Shown here piece by piece: positions 1 through 8,978 of a DNA stretch of 64,000 nucleotides (positions are counted from its first letter, which is position 1; each line of letters starts with the position of its first letter). Made by a program: the position numbers and the translations under genes. The stretch lies in the NCBI RefSeq assembly GCF_001648775.1, contig NZ_LVEJ01000001.1:310001-374000 (forward strand), written 5' to 3'. The notes beneath the pieces are model-generated. The model saw only the letters and a list, made by a program, of their open reading frames with translations. It ran no database searches and was not told the origin of the DNA. Source of the DNA: Pseudomonas fluorescens. Its GTDB lineage: Bacteria > Pseudomonadota > Gammaproteobacteria > Pseudomonadales > Pseudomonadaceae.

Positions 1-555
1 ACCAGGTTCACCCTTAGCGTCGCTACGCGCAGTAAAACCACCGGCGATCATTTTGATTCTTTGATTAGGCGCTTCTTCTGGTGACAATGGATACCGATCA
101 AACGGTAATAAATGCATGTACAAGCTGTAAAATGTCAGCTTGTTCTGTTTACCTTTATTCGCGCCTTCTTCGGTATTTGGTGGTGAATGATATTCGTGAC
201 GCACCAAACAGAAAGAATTAGTATACTTCAGAGACTTAGAGCCCTCGCCCTCACCGAAGGTTGATGTCAAGTAATCCTTGCTCAAGCGATAAGCGACAAC
301 TTCACCATCAGCAATACAACGCACAGGTTCCTGTAGTACACATTGAGGCGCACTTAGGTCACTAATATGGATTCCACCATGCCAGAATCTGTTATTTCCC
401 AGTAAATAGTGCCCTGACGTCTCAGTTCCGATAGCCTGATAAATCTCTTCGGCATCTTTAAACTGCTTCCCATCGGACTTTCTTATGGGAAACTCAAACT
501 TAATCGTCGGAACGATTATTTCCGGAGTTGTGCTTTGGGTCGAGGAGTCAGTCAT
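1..555 (-). CDS. M23/LytM-like candidate T6SS effector (partial, C-terminus off window)
   Basis: 185 residues are visible before the gene runs off the left edge. The ATG at 555 overlaps the stop of the preceding small gene by 8 bp, so the two are probably translationally coupled. Residues 58-64 (WHGGIHI) resemble the first zinc motif of M23 peptidases (HxGxDI), followed by a strand like the family's IADGEVVAYR and by YSLYMHL at 143-149, matching the conserved YxHL. The usual aspartate ligand position is histidine (H59, H63 instead of H...D). The HxH motif would lie off the window. Its place behind vgrG suggests a peptidoglycan-targeting effector delivered by this VgrG; that role is inferred. 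There is no signal peptide, which fits T6SS cargo. Confidence 0.6.
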   Translation of the reverse strand, partial: MTDSSTQSTTPEIIVPTIKFEFPIRKSDGKQFKDAEEIYQAIGTETSGHYLLGNNRFWHGGIHISDLSAPQCVLQEPVRCIADGEVVAYRLSKDYLTSTFGEGEGSKSLKYTNSFCLVRHEYHSPPNTEEGANKGKQNKLTFYSLYMHLLPFDRYPLSPEEAPNQRIKMIAGGFTARSDAKGEPG

Positions 556-748
556 TCTTTGCTTCCTGCAAGCTTACAGTCGAGCTCTTTGACTCAACCC
601 ATTCCTGTTTGGCGACCATCGGACTTGATGACTTCGCAGTTAAAGTTGTCATTTTCAATAGCACTTTAGCTCGACCAAAAAACATGCTAACCGGGACAGA
701 TGCAGTTGGCATTCCCATAATCAATTTTTTCTTAAAAGCACGATTCAT
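548..748 (-). CDS. Small protein between vgrG and the M23-like effector gene
   Basis: This 66-residue frame starts with ATG only a few bases after the vgrG stop and ends 8 bp inside the next gene, so all three genes appear coupled. The N-terminal third is basic and hydrophobic; the C-terminal part is Ser/Thr/Lys-rich. I see no signal peptide, cysteine motif or recognisable domain, and no strong ribosome site. It could be an adaptor or chaperone for the downstream effector, an orphan small protein, or a non-functional frame. The tight packing is the only support for it being real. Confidence 0.4.
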   Translation of the reverse strand: MNRAFKKKLIMGMPTASVPVSMFFGRAKVLLKMTTLTAKSSSPMVAKQEWVESKSSTVSLQEAKND

Positions 749-753
749 GTCTT

Positions 754-2790
754 TTACTCAGAAAACACAAAAAAGGCCTTCGGCTTAACCTTCTCAGGCA
801 CCGCATTCCCCAACGCCTGATCCATCAAACTCCCCGCCTTATCCTTATCCGCCGCCCCCGGCAGCACCGGCGGCTTAATCCCAATGCCCGTGCCCGACCC
901 AGCCGACCCACCGGCATTGATTTTGATCACCGGCCCAACCACCGTGACCCCACCGCCATCCAGCTTGATAAAGCTCCCACCCCCAAGAATGGTCAGCTCC
1001 GTCCCCGCCTCAATAACGATCTTGTCCCCAGCCTTAAGATGAATCTCTTTCCCCACGCTGGTGAGCTGCGCAGTCCCCAGCTTCACATGCTGGTTCTGCC
1101 CAATCGTCAGGTGATCATCCAGCTTCGCTTCAACCTTGCGATCGGAGATCGTGGTGCGGTGTTCCTCGGCCTTCAACTCGGTATAGGTGTTCTTCACCAC
1201 CGTGTCATGACGCTCATTCCCGACCCGAATTTTCTGGTCATGCTCAACGTTCTCATCCCAATCCCGCTGGGCATGAATGTAGATCTGCTCCGCACCTTTC
1301 TTGTCTTCAATACGCAGTTCGTTGTAGCCGCCACCACCCGGTGAACTAAGGGTTTTGAACACGCTGCGAGTCTTGTTCGCCGGCAATGCATACGGCACCG
1401 GGTTTTCCTTGTGGTACAGGCAACCGGTGACGAGGGGCTGGTCGGGGTCGCCTTCGAGGAAGGTGACGAGGACTTCCATGCCGATGCGCGGGATGCTGAT
1501 GGCGCCATAGCGGTCGCCGGCCCAGGAGCTGGAGACGCGCAGCCAGCAGCTGGTTTTGTCGTCGGCCTGGCCTTCGCGGTCCCAGTGGAATTGCACTTTG
1601 ATGCGGCCATATTGGTCGCAGTGGATTTCTTCGCCTTTGGGGCCGGTGACCATGGCGGTCTGGCTGCCGAGCACGCGCGGTTTCGGGTGTTCGAGGGCCG
1701 GGCGGTAGAACACGTCCCACGGGGTGGCGAGGAAGGTGTTGCGGTAGCCTTGGTGAAAGTCGTCTTTGTTGTCGGTGGTGTCGCTGGTTACGCCTTCTTC
1801 GAGGACTTGCGGCTGCTTGCCTTCGTGAAAGATTTCGGTGAGCAGCCACAGGTCGTTCCACTCGCTGCGCGGGTGGTCGGACATGGCCATGAAGTGGCCG
1901 CTGACCAGTTTGGTCTGGTCGCCACGACCTTCGGCCTGACGGTAGTCGGCGCGGTGGCGTTCGAGGGCGCGTTGGCTGAGGAACTTGCCGCGCGCACGGT
2001 CGATGAAGCGGCCCGGGTAGTCGTAGTCTTCTAGGTCCGGTTCAGTGCTTTCGCCGTCGGGTTTGTACGCGGCTTCCATTTGCAGGCGCGGCTTTTCGAA
2101 GTCGTAGTCGCGGCGTGTGGTGCGGCTGGTGCGGGTTTCCAGGCGCAGTTTGAAGCCTTTGATCACCGGTTCTTCAGCGACCATGCCGCTGCCTTGTACG
2201 TACGCGGTCGGCTGGCCGAGGTCGGGGAACACGGTCTGGTCGTCACCGAACACCAGCAGGTGGGCTTTTTCGCTGTGCTGGAAGTGGTAGTGAATGCCTT
2301 CCTCTTCGCACAGGCGCTGGACGAAATGCAGGTCGGTTTCGTCGTATTGCACGCAGTAGTCGCGATCCGGGCACGGCTGGCTGAGCTGGAAGCTGTAGGC
2401 GTTGCCCTTGATGCCGTGTTCTTCGAGGATCAGCGCGATGATTTTCGGCGCCGACATCTGCTGGTAGATGCGCTGGTTGGTGCGGTGATGCAGGTATTGC
2501 AGTTGCGGCACCATCGACACTTTGTAGCGGGTCAGGCGCTTGCCGGCATCGCCTTGGGCGACGCGGTAGATCTGGCCGTGGATGCCGGAGCCTTGCGGAT
2601 CGAACGCCAGAAACGCTTGCTTGTGCAGCAGTTGTTCGAGGTCCAGATCAGGGTTTTCGCTGACCAGTTCGAGGTCGAAACGAAACGGCTGGCTGATGCC
2701 TTCGGTGCCGGTGAACGACAGCACTTGCAGGTCGCCGACGTAGTCTTCGACCTTGAGGCTGAAGTGGGTTTCGTTAGCTGGGTTGAACAT
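754..2790 (-). CDS. vgrG: VgrG/TssI spike protein of the T6SS
   Basis: This 678-residue protein is the trimeric needle tip of the T6SS, which carries PAAR proteins and effectors into target cells. The N-terminal half matches the gp27-like fold (FSLKVEDYVG...LSFTGTEGISQPFRFDLELVSE; TDLHFVQRLCEEEGIHYHF). The middle has the gp5 OB-fold signature (HCDQYGRIKVQFHWDREG, then WLRVSSSWAGDRYG and IPRIGMEVLVTFLEGDPDQP). Repetitive beta-helix sequence follows. The C-terminus is a short Gly/Pro-rich tail (about residues 620-678) and not an enzymatic extension, so it is a structural VgrG. It sits 28 bp downstream of the kinase gene, at the end of the T6SS unit, and is followed by a candidate effector. Confidence 0.96.
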   Translation of the reverse strand: MFNPANETHFSLKVEDYVGDLQVLSFTGTEGISQPFRFDLELVSENPDLDLEQLLHKQAFLAFDPQGSGIHGQIYRVAQGDAGKRLTRYKVSMVPQLQYLHHRTNQRIYQQMSAPKIIALILEEHGIKGNAYSFQLSQPCPDRDYCVQYDETDLHFVQRLCEEEGIHYHFQHSEKAHLLVFGDDQTVFPDLGQPTAYVQGSGMVAEEPVIKGFKLRLETRTSRTTRRDYDFEKPRLQMEAAYKPDGESTEPDLEDYDYPGRFIDRARGKFLSQRALERHRADYRQAEGRGDQTKLVSGHFMAMSDHPRSEWNDLWLLTEIFHEGKQPQVLEEGVTSDTTDNKDDFHQGYRNTFLATPWDVFYRPALEHPKPRVLGSQTAMVTGPKGEEIHCDQYGRIKVQFHWDREGQADDKTSCWLRVSSSWAGDRYGAISIPRIGMEVLVTFLEGDPDQPLVTGCLYHKENPVPYALPANKTRSVFKTLSSPGGGGYNELRIEDKKGAEQIYIHAQRDWDENVEHDQKIRVGNERHDTVVKNTYTELKAEEHRTTISDRKVEAKLDDHLTIGQNQHVKLGTAQLTSVGKEIHLKAGDKIVIEAGTELTILGGGSFIKLDGGGVTVVGPVIKINAGGSAGSGTGIGIKPPVLPGAADKDKAGSLMDQALGNAVPEKVKPKAFFVFSE

Positions 2791-2818
2791 AAAGTGCTCC
2801 CTGTTCGAATGTCATCCG

Positions 2819-3820
2819 TTACGCCCGAAGTCGCAACCGTTGCAGCCAGGACGAAGTGGCGCCCAAGGCGTCACGCAATTGTTGGGCAGTGATGGTGCGT
2901 TCTGCCGGGTCGAAGCTCAGCGCGGTTCGCAGCGCTGGCCAGCCGTGTTTGGGTAGATTCGCTGGTGCTTGCAGTTCGCGCTCCAGGTGCTCGTCGCGGG
3001 CCTGGGTCGAGGGCAAGCGGCGGAACGGGTGTTTGCCGCCCGCCAGTTCATAGATCACGCAGCCCACGCCGTACACGTCCGCGCTGGCCGACAAGGGTTG
3101 GCCCTCAAGCAGTTCGGGGGCGGCGTAGCCCGGGGTCCAGGCGTTGAAGCGTTCGCGGCTCAGGTGCGGCAGGCCGGGCATCACGCCCTCCTCTGCCTGA
3201 CCGAGGCCGAAATCGAACAGGCGCAAACCGTCTTCGCTGAGCATGACGTTGCTCGGTTTCATGTCACCGTGCAGCACGCCGCGACCGTGGGCGTAGGCCA
3301 GCGTGTCGAGCAGCGGCAGGACGATGTCGCGCAGTTCTTGCCACGGCAGGCCGAGGGGCCGCTCGCAGAGTAATTTGTCCAGGGTCAGGCCACGCATGTA
3401 TTCCATGGTGATGAAGGCCCGCTGGCAATCGGTGTCGACTTCAAAGGTGTGCGCACGCACGACGTTGTCGTGGCGCAGGCGTCGGGTCAGGGCGAACTCG
3501 CTGTAGAGCAAGGCACTGGCGTCCGGCGATTCGGCAAATTCTTCGCTGAGGATTTTCAGCGCAATGTAAGGATCGGGATCACCGAACTGTTCGTGCAGCA
3601 GATCCCGCGCCCGGTAAACGGCGCCCATGCCACCGGCCCCGAGCAGACGCTCGAGGTGGTAGCGACCGGCGAGTACATCCGGCAGTGCACCGATGCTGGC
3701 CTTGGTCGGCGCCAGCAAAGGTTCTGCTTTGTTTTCCTTGGCGAAGGCGAAGTAGGTCAGGTTGTTGGCCTGTTCTTCGCTCATCAGCAAGTCATCGACT
3801 GAGGATTCGATTTCAGTCAT
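2819..3820 (-). CDS. stk1: T6SS-associated Ser/Thr protein kinase (Stk1-like)
   Basis: This 333-residue Hanks-type kinase has a Gly-rich loop (GAGGMGAVYRA, 61-71), the ATP-binding lysine in IALKIL (K89), a catalytic loop HGDMKPSN (184-191), DFG (203-205) and an APE-like PGYAAPELLEG. The usual HRD arginine is replaced by glycine, so it is a non-RD kinase. There is no transmembrane segment or sensor domain after the kinase fold, unlike PpkA of HSI-I, so it should be soluble. Its ATG overlaps the phosphatase stop by 4 bp. By analogy with known T6SS kinases, it probably phosphorylates a protein read by the FHA protein; the substrate is not evident here. Confidence 0.93.
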   Translation of the reverse strand: MTEIESSVDDLLMSEEQANNLTYFAFAKENKAEPLLAPTKASIGALPDVLAGRYHLERLLGAGGMGAVYRARDLLHEQFGDPDPYIALKILSEEFAESPDASALLYSEFALTRRLRHDNVVRAHTFEVDTDCQRAFITMEYMRGLTLDKLLCERPLGLPWQELRDIVLPLLDTLAYAHGRGVLHGDMKPSNVMLSEDGLRLFDFGLGQAEEGVMPGLPHLSRERFNAWTPGYAAPELLEGQPLSASADVYGVGCVIYELAGGKHPFRRLPSTQARDEHLERELQAPANLPKHGWPALRTALSFDPAERTITAQQLRDALGATSSWLQRLRLRA

Positions 3821-4545
3821 TGGCGGATCACCACGGCTGTCAGGTTGTCGCGCGCGGCGCCGCGCAGGGCGCCGTCGAACAAACGTTCCAGCGCCACGTG
3901 CGGCGCGCTGAGGCTGAGGGCGTTGCCGAGGGCATCGCTGCTCAAGCCCTGATACAAACCATCGCTGCAGAGCAAAAACGCATCGCCCGGATAGACCTCG
4001 AGTTCGAGGACATCCAGGGTCAGTTGTTCAGCGGCGCCGACGGCTCGGGTCAAGGCCTGAGCCGCCGGGTGCGCTGCCGCTTGTTCGACGCTCATTTGTT
4101 GCTCGTCGATCAATTGCTGTTGCAGCGAATGGTCCTTGGACAGCTGATACAGCCGCTGCCCACGCCACATGTAACAACGGCTATCACCGGCCCAGATGCA
4201 GGCCGCGCGATTGCCTTCCACCAACAGCGCCACGACGGTGCTGCCCATGATGCTGTCGTGACGCCCGGCGGTGACCGTCAACTCCTGCCCCAAACGCCGG
4301 TTCAGCCAGTGCAGGCACTGGCGAATGGCTTTGAGGCGTTCGTCGAAGTCCTCGTGTTGCGGCAGTTCAGCCAGGCTGGCGACGATCAACTGGCTGGCGA
4401 TGTCGCCACCCTGATGACCGCCCATGCCGTCCGCGACCACCCACAGCCCCTGCTGTGGCGAGTCGAGGAAAGCATCTTCGTTGCGCGCCCGCACCTTGCC
4501 CGGGTCGGTACGCGCCGCGCTGCGCCAGGCACTGGCCACCAGCAT
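3817..4545 (-). CDS. stp1: T6SS-associated PP2C-type Ser/Thr phosphatase (Stp1-like)
   Basis: A 242-residue metal-dependent phosphatase with the PP2C motifs RNEDAF (21-26), DGMGGH (39-44), an internal GDSRCY, CSDGLYQGLS and a terminal DNLTAVVI. These supply the aspartates that bind two metal ions. The ATG at 4545 overlaps the tssM stop by one base; an upstream extension in the same frame is Arg/Pro-rich shadow of tssM and was rejected. The gene overlaps the kinase by 4 bp, so the pair is made together and presumably sets phosphorylation of a T6SS component. Confidence 0.93.
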   Translation of the reverse strand: MLVASAWRSAARTDPGKVRARNEDAFLDSPQQGLWVVADGMGGHQGGDIASQLIVASLAELPQHEDFDERLKAIRQCLHWLNRRLGQELTVTAGRHDSIMGSTVVALLVEGNRAACIWAGDSRCYMWRGQRLYQLSKDHSLQQQLIDEQQMSVEQAAAHPAAQALTRAVGAAEQLTLDVLELEVYPGDAFLLCSDGLYQGLSSDALGNALSLSAPHVALERLFDGALRGAARDNLTAVVIRQ

Positions 4546-7500
4546 CAGAGCTGCACCGGCATACGGAAGGTGCGCAGTACGCCCATGTCGAACGGGTTCG
4601 GCGTGCGCTGGCTGGTCAGCAGGTAGTTGGCGCGCAGGCCACCTACGTCGGCTTTCAGCACCAGCACGTCGCGACCGCTCAGGTACTCGGTCTGCATCAG
4701 GTCGAACAGGCGGAACAGCGACCATGGGCCGGAGTTCTTCTCGATGCCGATCGGGCGCCCGGCCATCTTGTCCATGACCAGACTGGTGCGACCGTCTTCA
4801 GCATCGGTCGGCCATTTGAACGACATTGGCAGAATCGGACCGTGGCGGTATTCCATGGTCTTGTCACCGAACTTGAACTCGGAACGGCTGACCGCCGGGT
4901 CGAGGGTGTACGGCTCCAGTTTGAACTGCACGGTCGGCTCGGCCGGGTTGATCGAGAAGAAGCTCTGACGAATCGTCAGCGCCGCCGCCATCTGGTCCAG
5001 ATACATCTTCGACACCGGCAGGCTGTGACCATCGACACTGCGCATCCGGTAGTTGCCCGGATCGCCGCTGACGAACGGACGCATGTAGCTGTCGAAGAAG
5101 CGGTCGACGGTGCCTTGCGCGCGGAAGAACTCGCGGAAGTCGCTGATCGCCACGTCGCTGGTGCTGCTGGCGCTGAACGGATAACGCTTGCTGATGGTTT
5201 TGCCATACACGCTGAACAGCTCGTTCTGATAACGACCGTTCAGGTATTGGTAAGCATCGTTGAGCACCAGACGCCACGAGTCTTCGGCCAGCACGTTGAA
5301 CCAAACGCTGAGCGGACGCGGCAGACGGCTGGACGCATTGCGCAGGTTGGTCAGCGCATCACGCTGGCCGCTCATGCGGGTTTTCGCCATTTCGAACGCG
5401 GCTTGTTCCGGCGTGCTGGAACGGGCCAGACCGGCCAGTTGCAGTTGCAGGTCGTTGAGCGCGCTCAGTGCAGGCGTCAGGTCCGCCGCCGGGCCGTTGT
5501 TGTCATCGAGCAAACGATGCAGCGGTTCGAAGCGGCGTTGCAGCGACTTCTTCGCGGTATCCGGCAGGTTCTTCGCCACGTTCATCGCCGAAGCTTTGTC
5601 CGCGACAGCCGAGGCCAGTTTGCCGACTTTACCCAGTTTGCCTTTTTGCCCGGCCAACGCATCGGCCGCATCACCGGCTTCATCCACCGGGTCAGCAGCG
5701 GCCTGGAAGCGGGTGTTCTCGCGCACTTCGGTCAACAGCGCCAGCACCGGCGAATTCGCCGAGGTCAGGCCCGCCAGTTGCTCGGCGCCTTCACCGGCGT
5801 CGCTGATCGGCGGCAGTGCCACCTGGCCAACGGCTTCGCTCCAGTAATTGGCGTAGTCGCGGAAGTACAGTTGCTCCAGTTCGACCATCAGGCGACGCAA
5901 GTCCATGTCGCTGATGCCCGCACCTTCGCCCAACACCCAGTTGTCACGCAGGATGTCGGTGACCAGCGCCGAACCCTGCACCGAGAAATACTGCTGATAA
6001 CCGGTTTGCGTGTAGAACCCCGGGATCACGTATTCGGTGCCGATAAACAGCGAGCCTTGTGGACCGAGGTGTTGGCTGAAACGATAGTCCGGCAGGTTGC
6101 GCGCCTGCTCGCGTAGCATGCGGTAAACCACGGTGGCCAGCGATTCGCTGCGCAAGACCTGACGTGCCTGAGTGACCAGTTGGTCGTTCAGCGGGTAGAT
6201 AAACGGCTGCTTCAGCAGACGCTCCAGATGCGCGCTCAAACCGTTCTGCACAGCGGTGTTGCCGGTGTAGCGCGTCGACCAGTCAGTGGCGACCCAGTCC
6301 TTGAGCCACGCGGCATCACGACGGTCTTTCATGTTCAGCATCAGGTACGCGCGCAGGCTGTTGAGCAGACGGTCGCGGTCCTTCATGTTGGCGCGGATCT
6401 GCCCTTCGAGCATGGTCGCAACCCGTGGCAGCAGTTGCTTTTCAAGCTCGCGCTCGTAAGCCTCTTTGACCACTGGATTGACGTCTTCGCCTTGATACAG
6501 ACCGCCACGTTCGTGGTAGGAAACGTCGCCCTTCTTCGGGAAGATCTGCGTCGCGGCGTAGCTGCTGTCGAGGGTTTTCAGCACACCCATGGCGTCATCA
6601 CGCGGCGACAATGCCGTGCGTTGCTGCGTCCAGTTCTGCGCCAGATTGCGCAGGTTTTCCAGACGCTCGTAGTTGGCCGAGAAACCGCCCGCCCAAAGCA
6701 TGCCGAACAGTGCCAGCGCAGCCAGTGCGCCAACGTACAGCGCACGCTGGCCCCAATGAATACGACTGCGTTCGCGCTTGTCCAGACCGGCCAAGTCGGA
6801 TTCCGGGAAAATCACCTGGCTGAACAAATGATGGATGAACCGCGAGCGACCGCTGCGCAGGGTCGGCAGCACGCCGGCGCTCATGCCGAGGCTGGCGCCG
6901 ATGCCGGCGGTGGTCGCATCCATCTCTTGGGTCAGGTGCGGTGCGCTGGTCAGGTAGAAACCACGCAGTTGCGTGGCACGCTGATAGCGGTTGCCGGTGA
7001 ACGCCATGTCGACGAACAGGCACAGGCGCTCGCCGATCTGCCCCAGTTGATGCGGGAAGTCGAGGATGCGGCCACGGCGCTGAGTGTCGCGCTCGGAGTG
7101 CATGCGCATGATTACTTGGCTGTTGAGGCGACGCAGCAGTTCTTCGAACTCGTTGCGCAGCACAGCGACATCGGTGCCGACCTGATCCTTGCGGAAACTG
7201 GTGCCGAGCACTTGATCGCTTTCTTCGCGGGTCAATTGATCGAAGAACTCGTCGAAGCCGAGCAGCTTGTCAGCCTTGCTCAGGACCAGATAGACCGGTA
7301 CGTCGACGTGCAGTTTCTGATGCACGTCTTGCAGACGGCCGCGCACTTGGCGCGCCAAAGTATCGATGTCCTGCTCACTGCCGCCGAGCAGGGTTTCCAC
7401 CGGAATGGTCACCAGCACGCCGTTCAACGGACGCCCACGACGACGCTTGCGCAACAGCTCGAGCAAGGTGGTCCAGGCGCTGCCGTCGACTTCTGCGTCA

Positions 7501-8084
7501 GGCTGGGTCATATAGCGGCCGGCGGTGTCGATCAGCACACCGTGATCGGCGAAGTACCAGTCGCAATGACGGGTGCCGAGGGTGTCGCGGGTCAGCTTGC
7601 GGTCGATCTTGTTGATCGGAAATTCCAGACCGGAGAAGTCCAGCAGGCTGGTCTTGCCGGAGGCCTGCGGACCGATCAGCAGGTACCACGGCAAGTCACT
7701 GCGCCAGCGCTCGCTGCGGCCGCGATACAGGCTCGAGGTCTTCAGGGTTTTCAGCGCGTCTTTGAAGCGTGCCTTCAACTCCTTCTGCTCTTCGTCGATC
7801 AGCTCTTCGCGGCGGATACGATCCTGGCCGTCTTCGCTTTCTTCCTCGGCCTTCTTGCGGATCCCGCTGCGCCAGCTGACGAAGACCATGGTCAGGCCCC
7901 AGATCAGGAACAGCACAGCGATGGTCAGCAAGCGCGCGGTTGCGCTCTCCCAGAACTTGTAGTCATCCACCGCCAACAACGGGCCGACGAACCACACCAG
8001 CAGCGCCACGAACAGCACCAGCAGCAAGGTCCAGACCCAGGTCTGGCGCAGGAAGGCGCCGACTTTCTTGAAAAACTTTTTCAT
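4545..8084 (-). CDS. tssM: TssM/IcmF inner-membrane T6SS component
   Basis: This 1179-residue protein forms, with TssL and TssJ, the trans-envelope complex that anchors the sheath. Two N-terminal membrane helices lie at about residues 17-40 and 50-70 (with the ATG at 8084 as residue 1), followed by a cytoplasmic domain with a Walker A motif GPQASGKT (about 138-145). A further membrane helix (LYVGALAALALFGMLW) lies near residue 440. The remainder is periplasmic, ending in the beta-rich TssJ-binding part. The start at 8084 begins with a typical Lys-rich cap and leaves a 13-bp gap to tssL; the longer frame upstream is Arg-rich and overlaps the tssL stop. Confidence 0.96.
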   Translation of the reverse strand: MKKFFKKVGAFLRQTWVWTLLLVLFVALLVWFVGPLLAVDDYKFWESATARLLTIAVLFLIWGLTMVFVSWRSGIRKKAEEESEDGQDRIRREELIDEEQKELKARFKDALKTLKTSSLYRGRSERWRSDLPWYLLIGPQASGKTSLLDFSGLEFPINKIDRKLTRDTLGTRHCDWYFADHGVLIDTAGRYMTQPDAEVDGSAWTTLLELLRKRRRGRPLNGVLVTIPVETLLGGSEQDIDTLARQVRGRLQDVHQKLHVDVPVYLVLSKADKLLGFDEFFDQLTREESDQVLGTSFRKDQVGTDVAVLRNEFEELLRRLNSQVIMRMHSERDTQRRGRILDFPHQLGQIGERLCLFVDMAFTGNRYQRATQLRGFYLTSAPHLTQEMDATTAGIGASLGMSAGVLPTLRSGRSRFIHHLFSQVIFPESDLAGLDKRERSRIHWGQRALYVGALAALALFGMLWAGGFSANYERLENLRNLAQNWTQQRTALSPRDDAMGVLKTLDSSYAATQIFPKKGDVSYHERGGLYQGEDVNPVVKEAYERELEKQLLPRVATMLEGQIRANMKDRDRLLNSLRAYLMLNMKDRRDAAWLKDWVATDWSTRYTGNTAVQNGLSAHLERLLKQPFIYPLNDQLVTQARQVLRSESLATVVYRMLREQARNLPDYRFSQHLGPQGSLFIGTEYVIPGFYTQTGYQQYFSVQGSALVTDILRDNWVLGEGAGISDMDLRRLMVELEQLYFRDYANYWSEAVGQVALPPISDAGEGAEQLAGLTSANSPVLALLTEVRENTRFQAAADPVDEAGDAADALAGQKGKLGKVGKLASAVADKASAMNVAKNLPDTAKKSLQRRFEPLHRLLDDNNGPAADLTPALSALNDLQLQLAGLARSSTPEQAAFEMAKTRMSGQRDALTNLRNASSRLPRPLSVWFNVLAEDSWRLVLNDAYQYLNGRYQNELFSVYGKTISKRYPFSASSTSDVAISDFREFFRAQGTVDRFFDSYMRPFVSGDPGNYRMRSVDGHSLPVSKMYLDQMAAALTIRQSFFSINPAEPTVQFKLEPYTLDPAVSRSEFKFGDKTMEYRHGPILPMSFKWPTDAEDGRTSLVMDKMAGRPIGIEKNSGPWSLFRLFDLMQTEYLSGRDVLVLKADVGGLRANYLLTSQRTPNPFDMGVLRTFRMPVQL

Positions 8085-8097
8085 CACACGTCCCTGT

Positions 8098-8973
8098 TTA
8101 CGGCTGCGACTGCGGTTGCACCGCGGCCGGATCAAGCGGCTGATAAGGTTGCAGAACGGTGTCGCGCTGCTCGCCCAAGACCCAGGCGAAGCCCGAATAC
8201 ATCACCACCAGACAGACGAAAGTGAACAACACCACCATCCACGCCGGCACGATGCGCACCAGGTTGCGGCGCTGATCGTTCAAGCCTTCCCAGTGCGGCG
8301 ACAACTCGCGCGGCACGTCGCCACGCAACTGACGAATCTGCCGGTACAAGGCGTCACGGATGCCTTCAAGCTCGAGCATGCCGCGTGCCTGTACGCGGTA
8401 CTTGCCTTCGAAACCGAGGGACAGGCACAGGTACATCAGCTCGAGCATCGGCAAGTGCTTGACCGGGTTTTTCGACAGGCGATCGAGCAACTGGAAGAAC
8501 TTCTCGCCACCGAAGGTTTCGTTGTGGAAGCTGCTCAGCAGGCTCATCTGCGACCATTCGCTTTCGTTGCCCCACGGCGTCGTCACGACGGCTTCGTCGA
8601 CCACGGTGCAGAGCACGTAACGCGCGGCCATTACCTGGCTGCTTTCGGCGCCGTTGTGCAGGGCGCGTACTTCAAACAATTTCAGCCCGGCAGTCAGACG
8701 CTCGTTGAGTGCGTACAAGTCTTCGCGGGTTTCGCTGTGCTTGAGGCGCACCACTTCCGAAAGCAGCTCGGACGAGGCCGCCACCAGCGAATTGAGGCTG
8801 ATGTTGAACGCTTCCGCCGGGCGCAGGCGCGCGGCGTAGATCATGCGTTCTTCCAGTTGCTCGAAACGCGGCGGCGCGGCGAAGTCGGTCAGCGGACTCG
8901 ATGCCGGTCCGTGGCCTTGACGATCGAGCAGGACGGTTTTGTCGTCCTGGCTGTAATCCGTTTCCTTGATCAT
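8098..8973 (-). CDS. tssL: TssL/DotU inner-membrane T6SS component
   Basis: A 291-residue IcmH/DotU-type protein. A cytoplasmic helical domain (about 30-220) carries family motifs such as PAEAFNISLNSLVAA, YVLCTVVDEAVVTTPWG and FFQLLDRLSKNP. A single C-terminal membrane helix (about 247-268, AWMVVLFTFVCLVVMYSGFAWV) follows. There is no peptidoglycan-binding OmpA extension, so cell-wall anchoring must come from another protein. The gene is 5 bp after tssK and 13 bp before tssM, consistent with one operon. Confidence 0.96.
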   Translation of the reverse strand: MIKETDYSQDDKTVLLDRQGHGPASSPLTDFAAPPRFEQLEERMIYAARLRPAEAFNISLNSLVAASSELLSEVVRLKHSETREDLYALNERLTAGLKLFEVRALHNGAESSQVMAARYVLCTVVDEAVVTTPWGNESEWSQMSLLSSFHNETFGGEKFFQLLDRLSKNPVKHLPMLELMYLCLSLGFEGKYRVQARGMLELEGIRDALYRQIRQLRGDVPRELSPHWEGLNDQRRNLVRIVPAWMVVLFTFVCLVVMYSGFAWVLGEQRDTVLQPYQPLDPAAVQPQSQP

Positions 8974-8978
8974 GTCGG

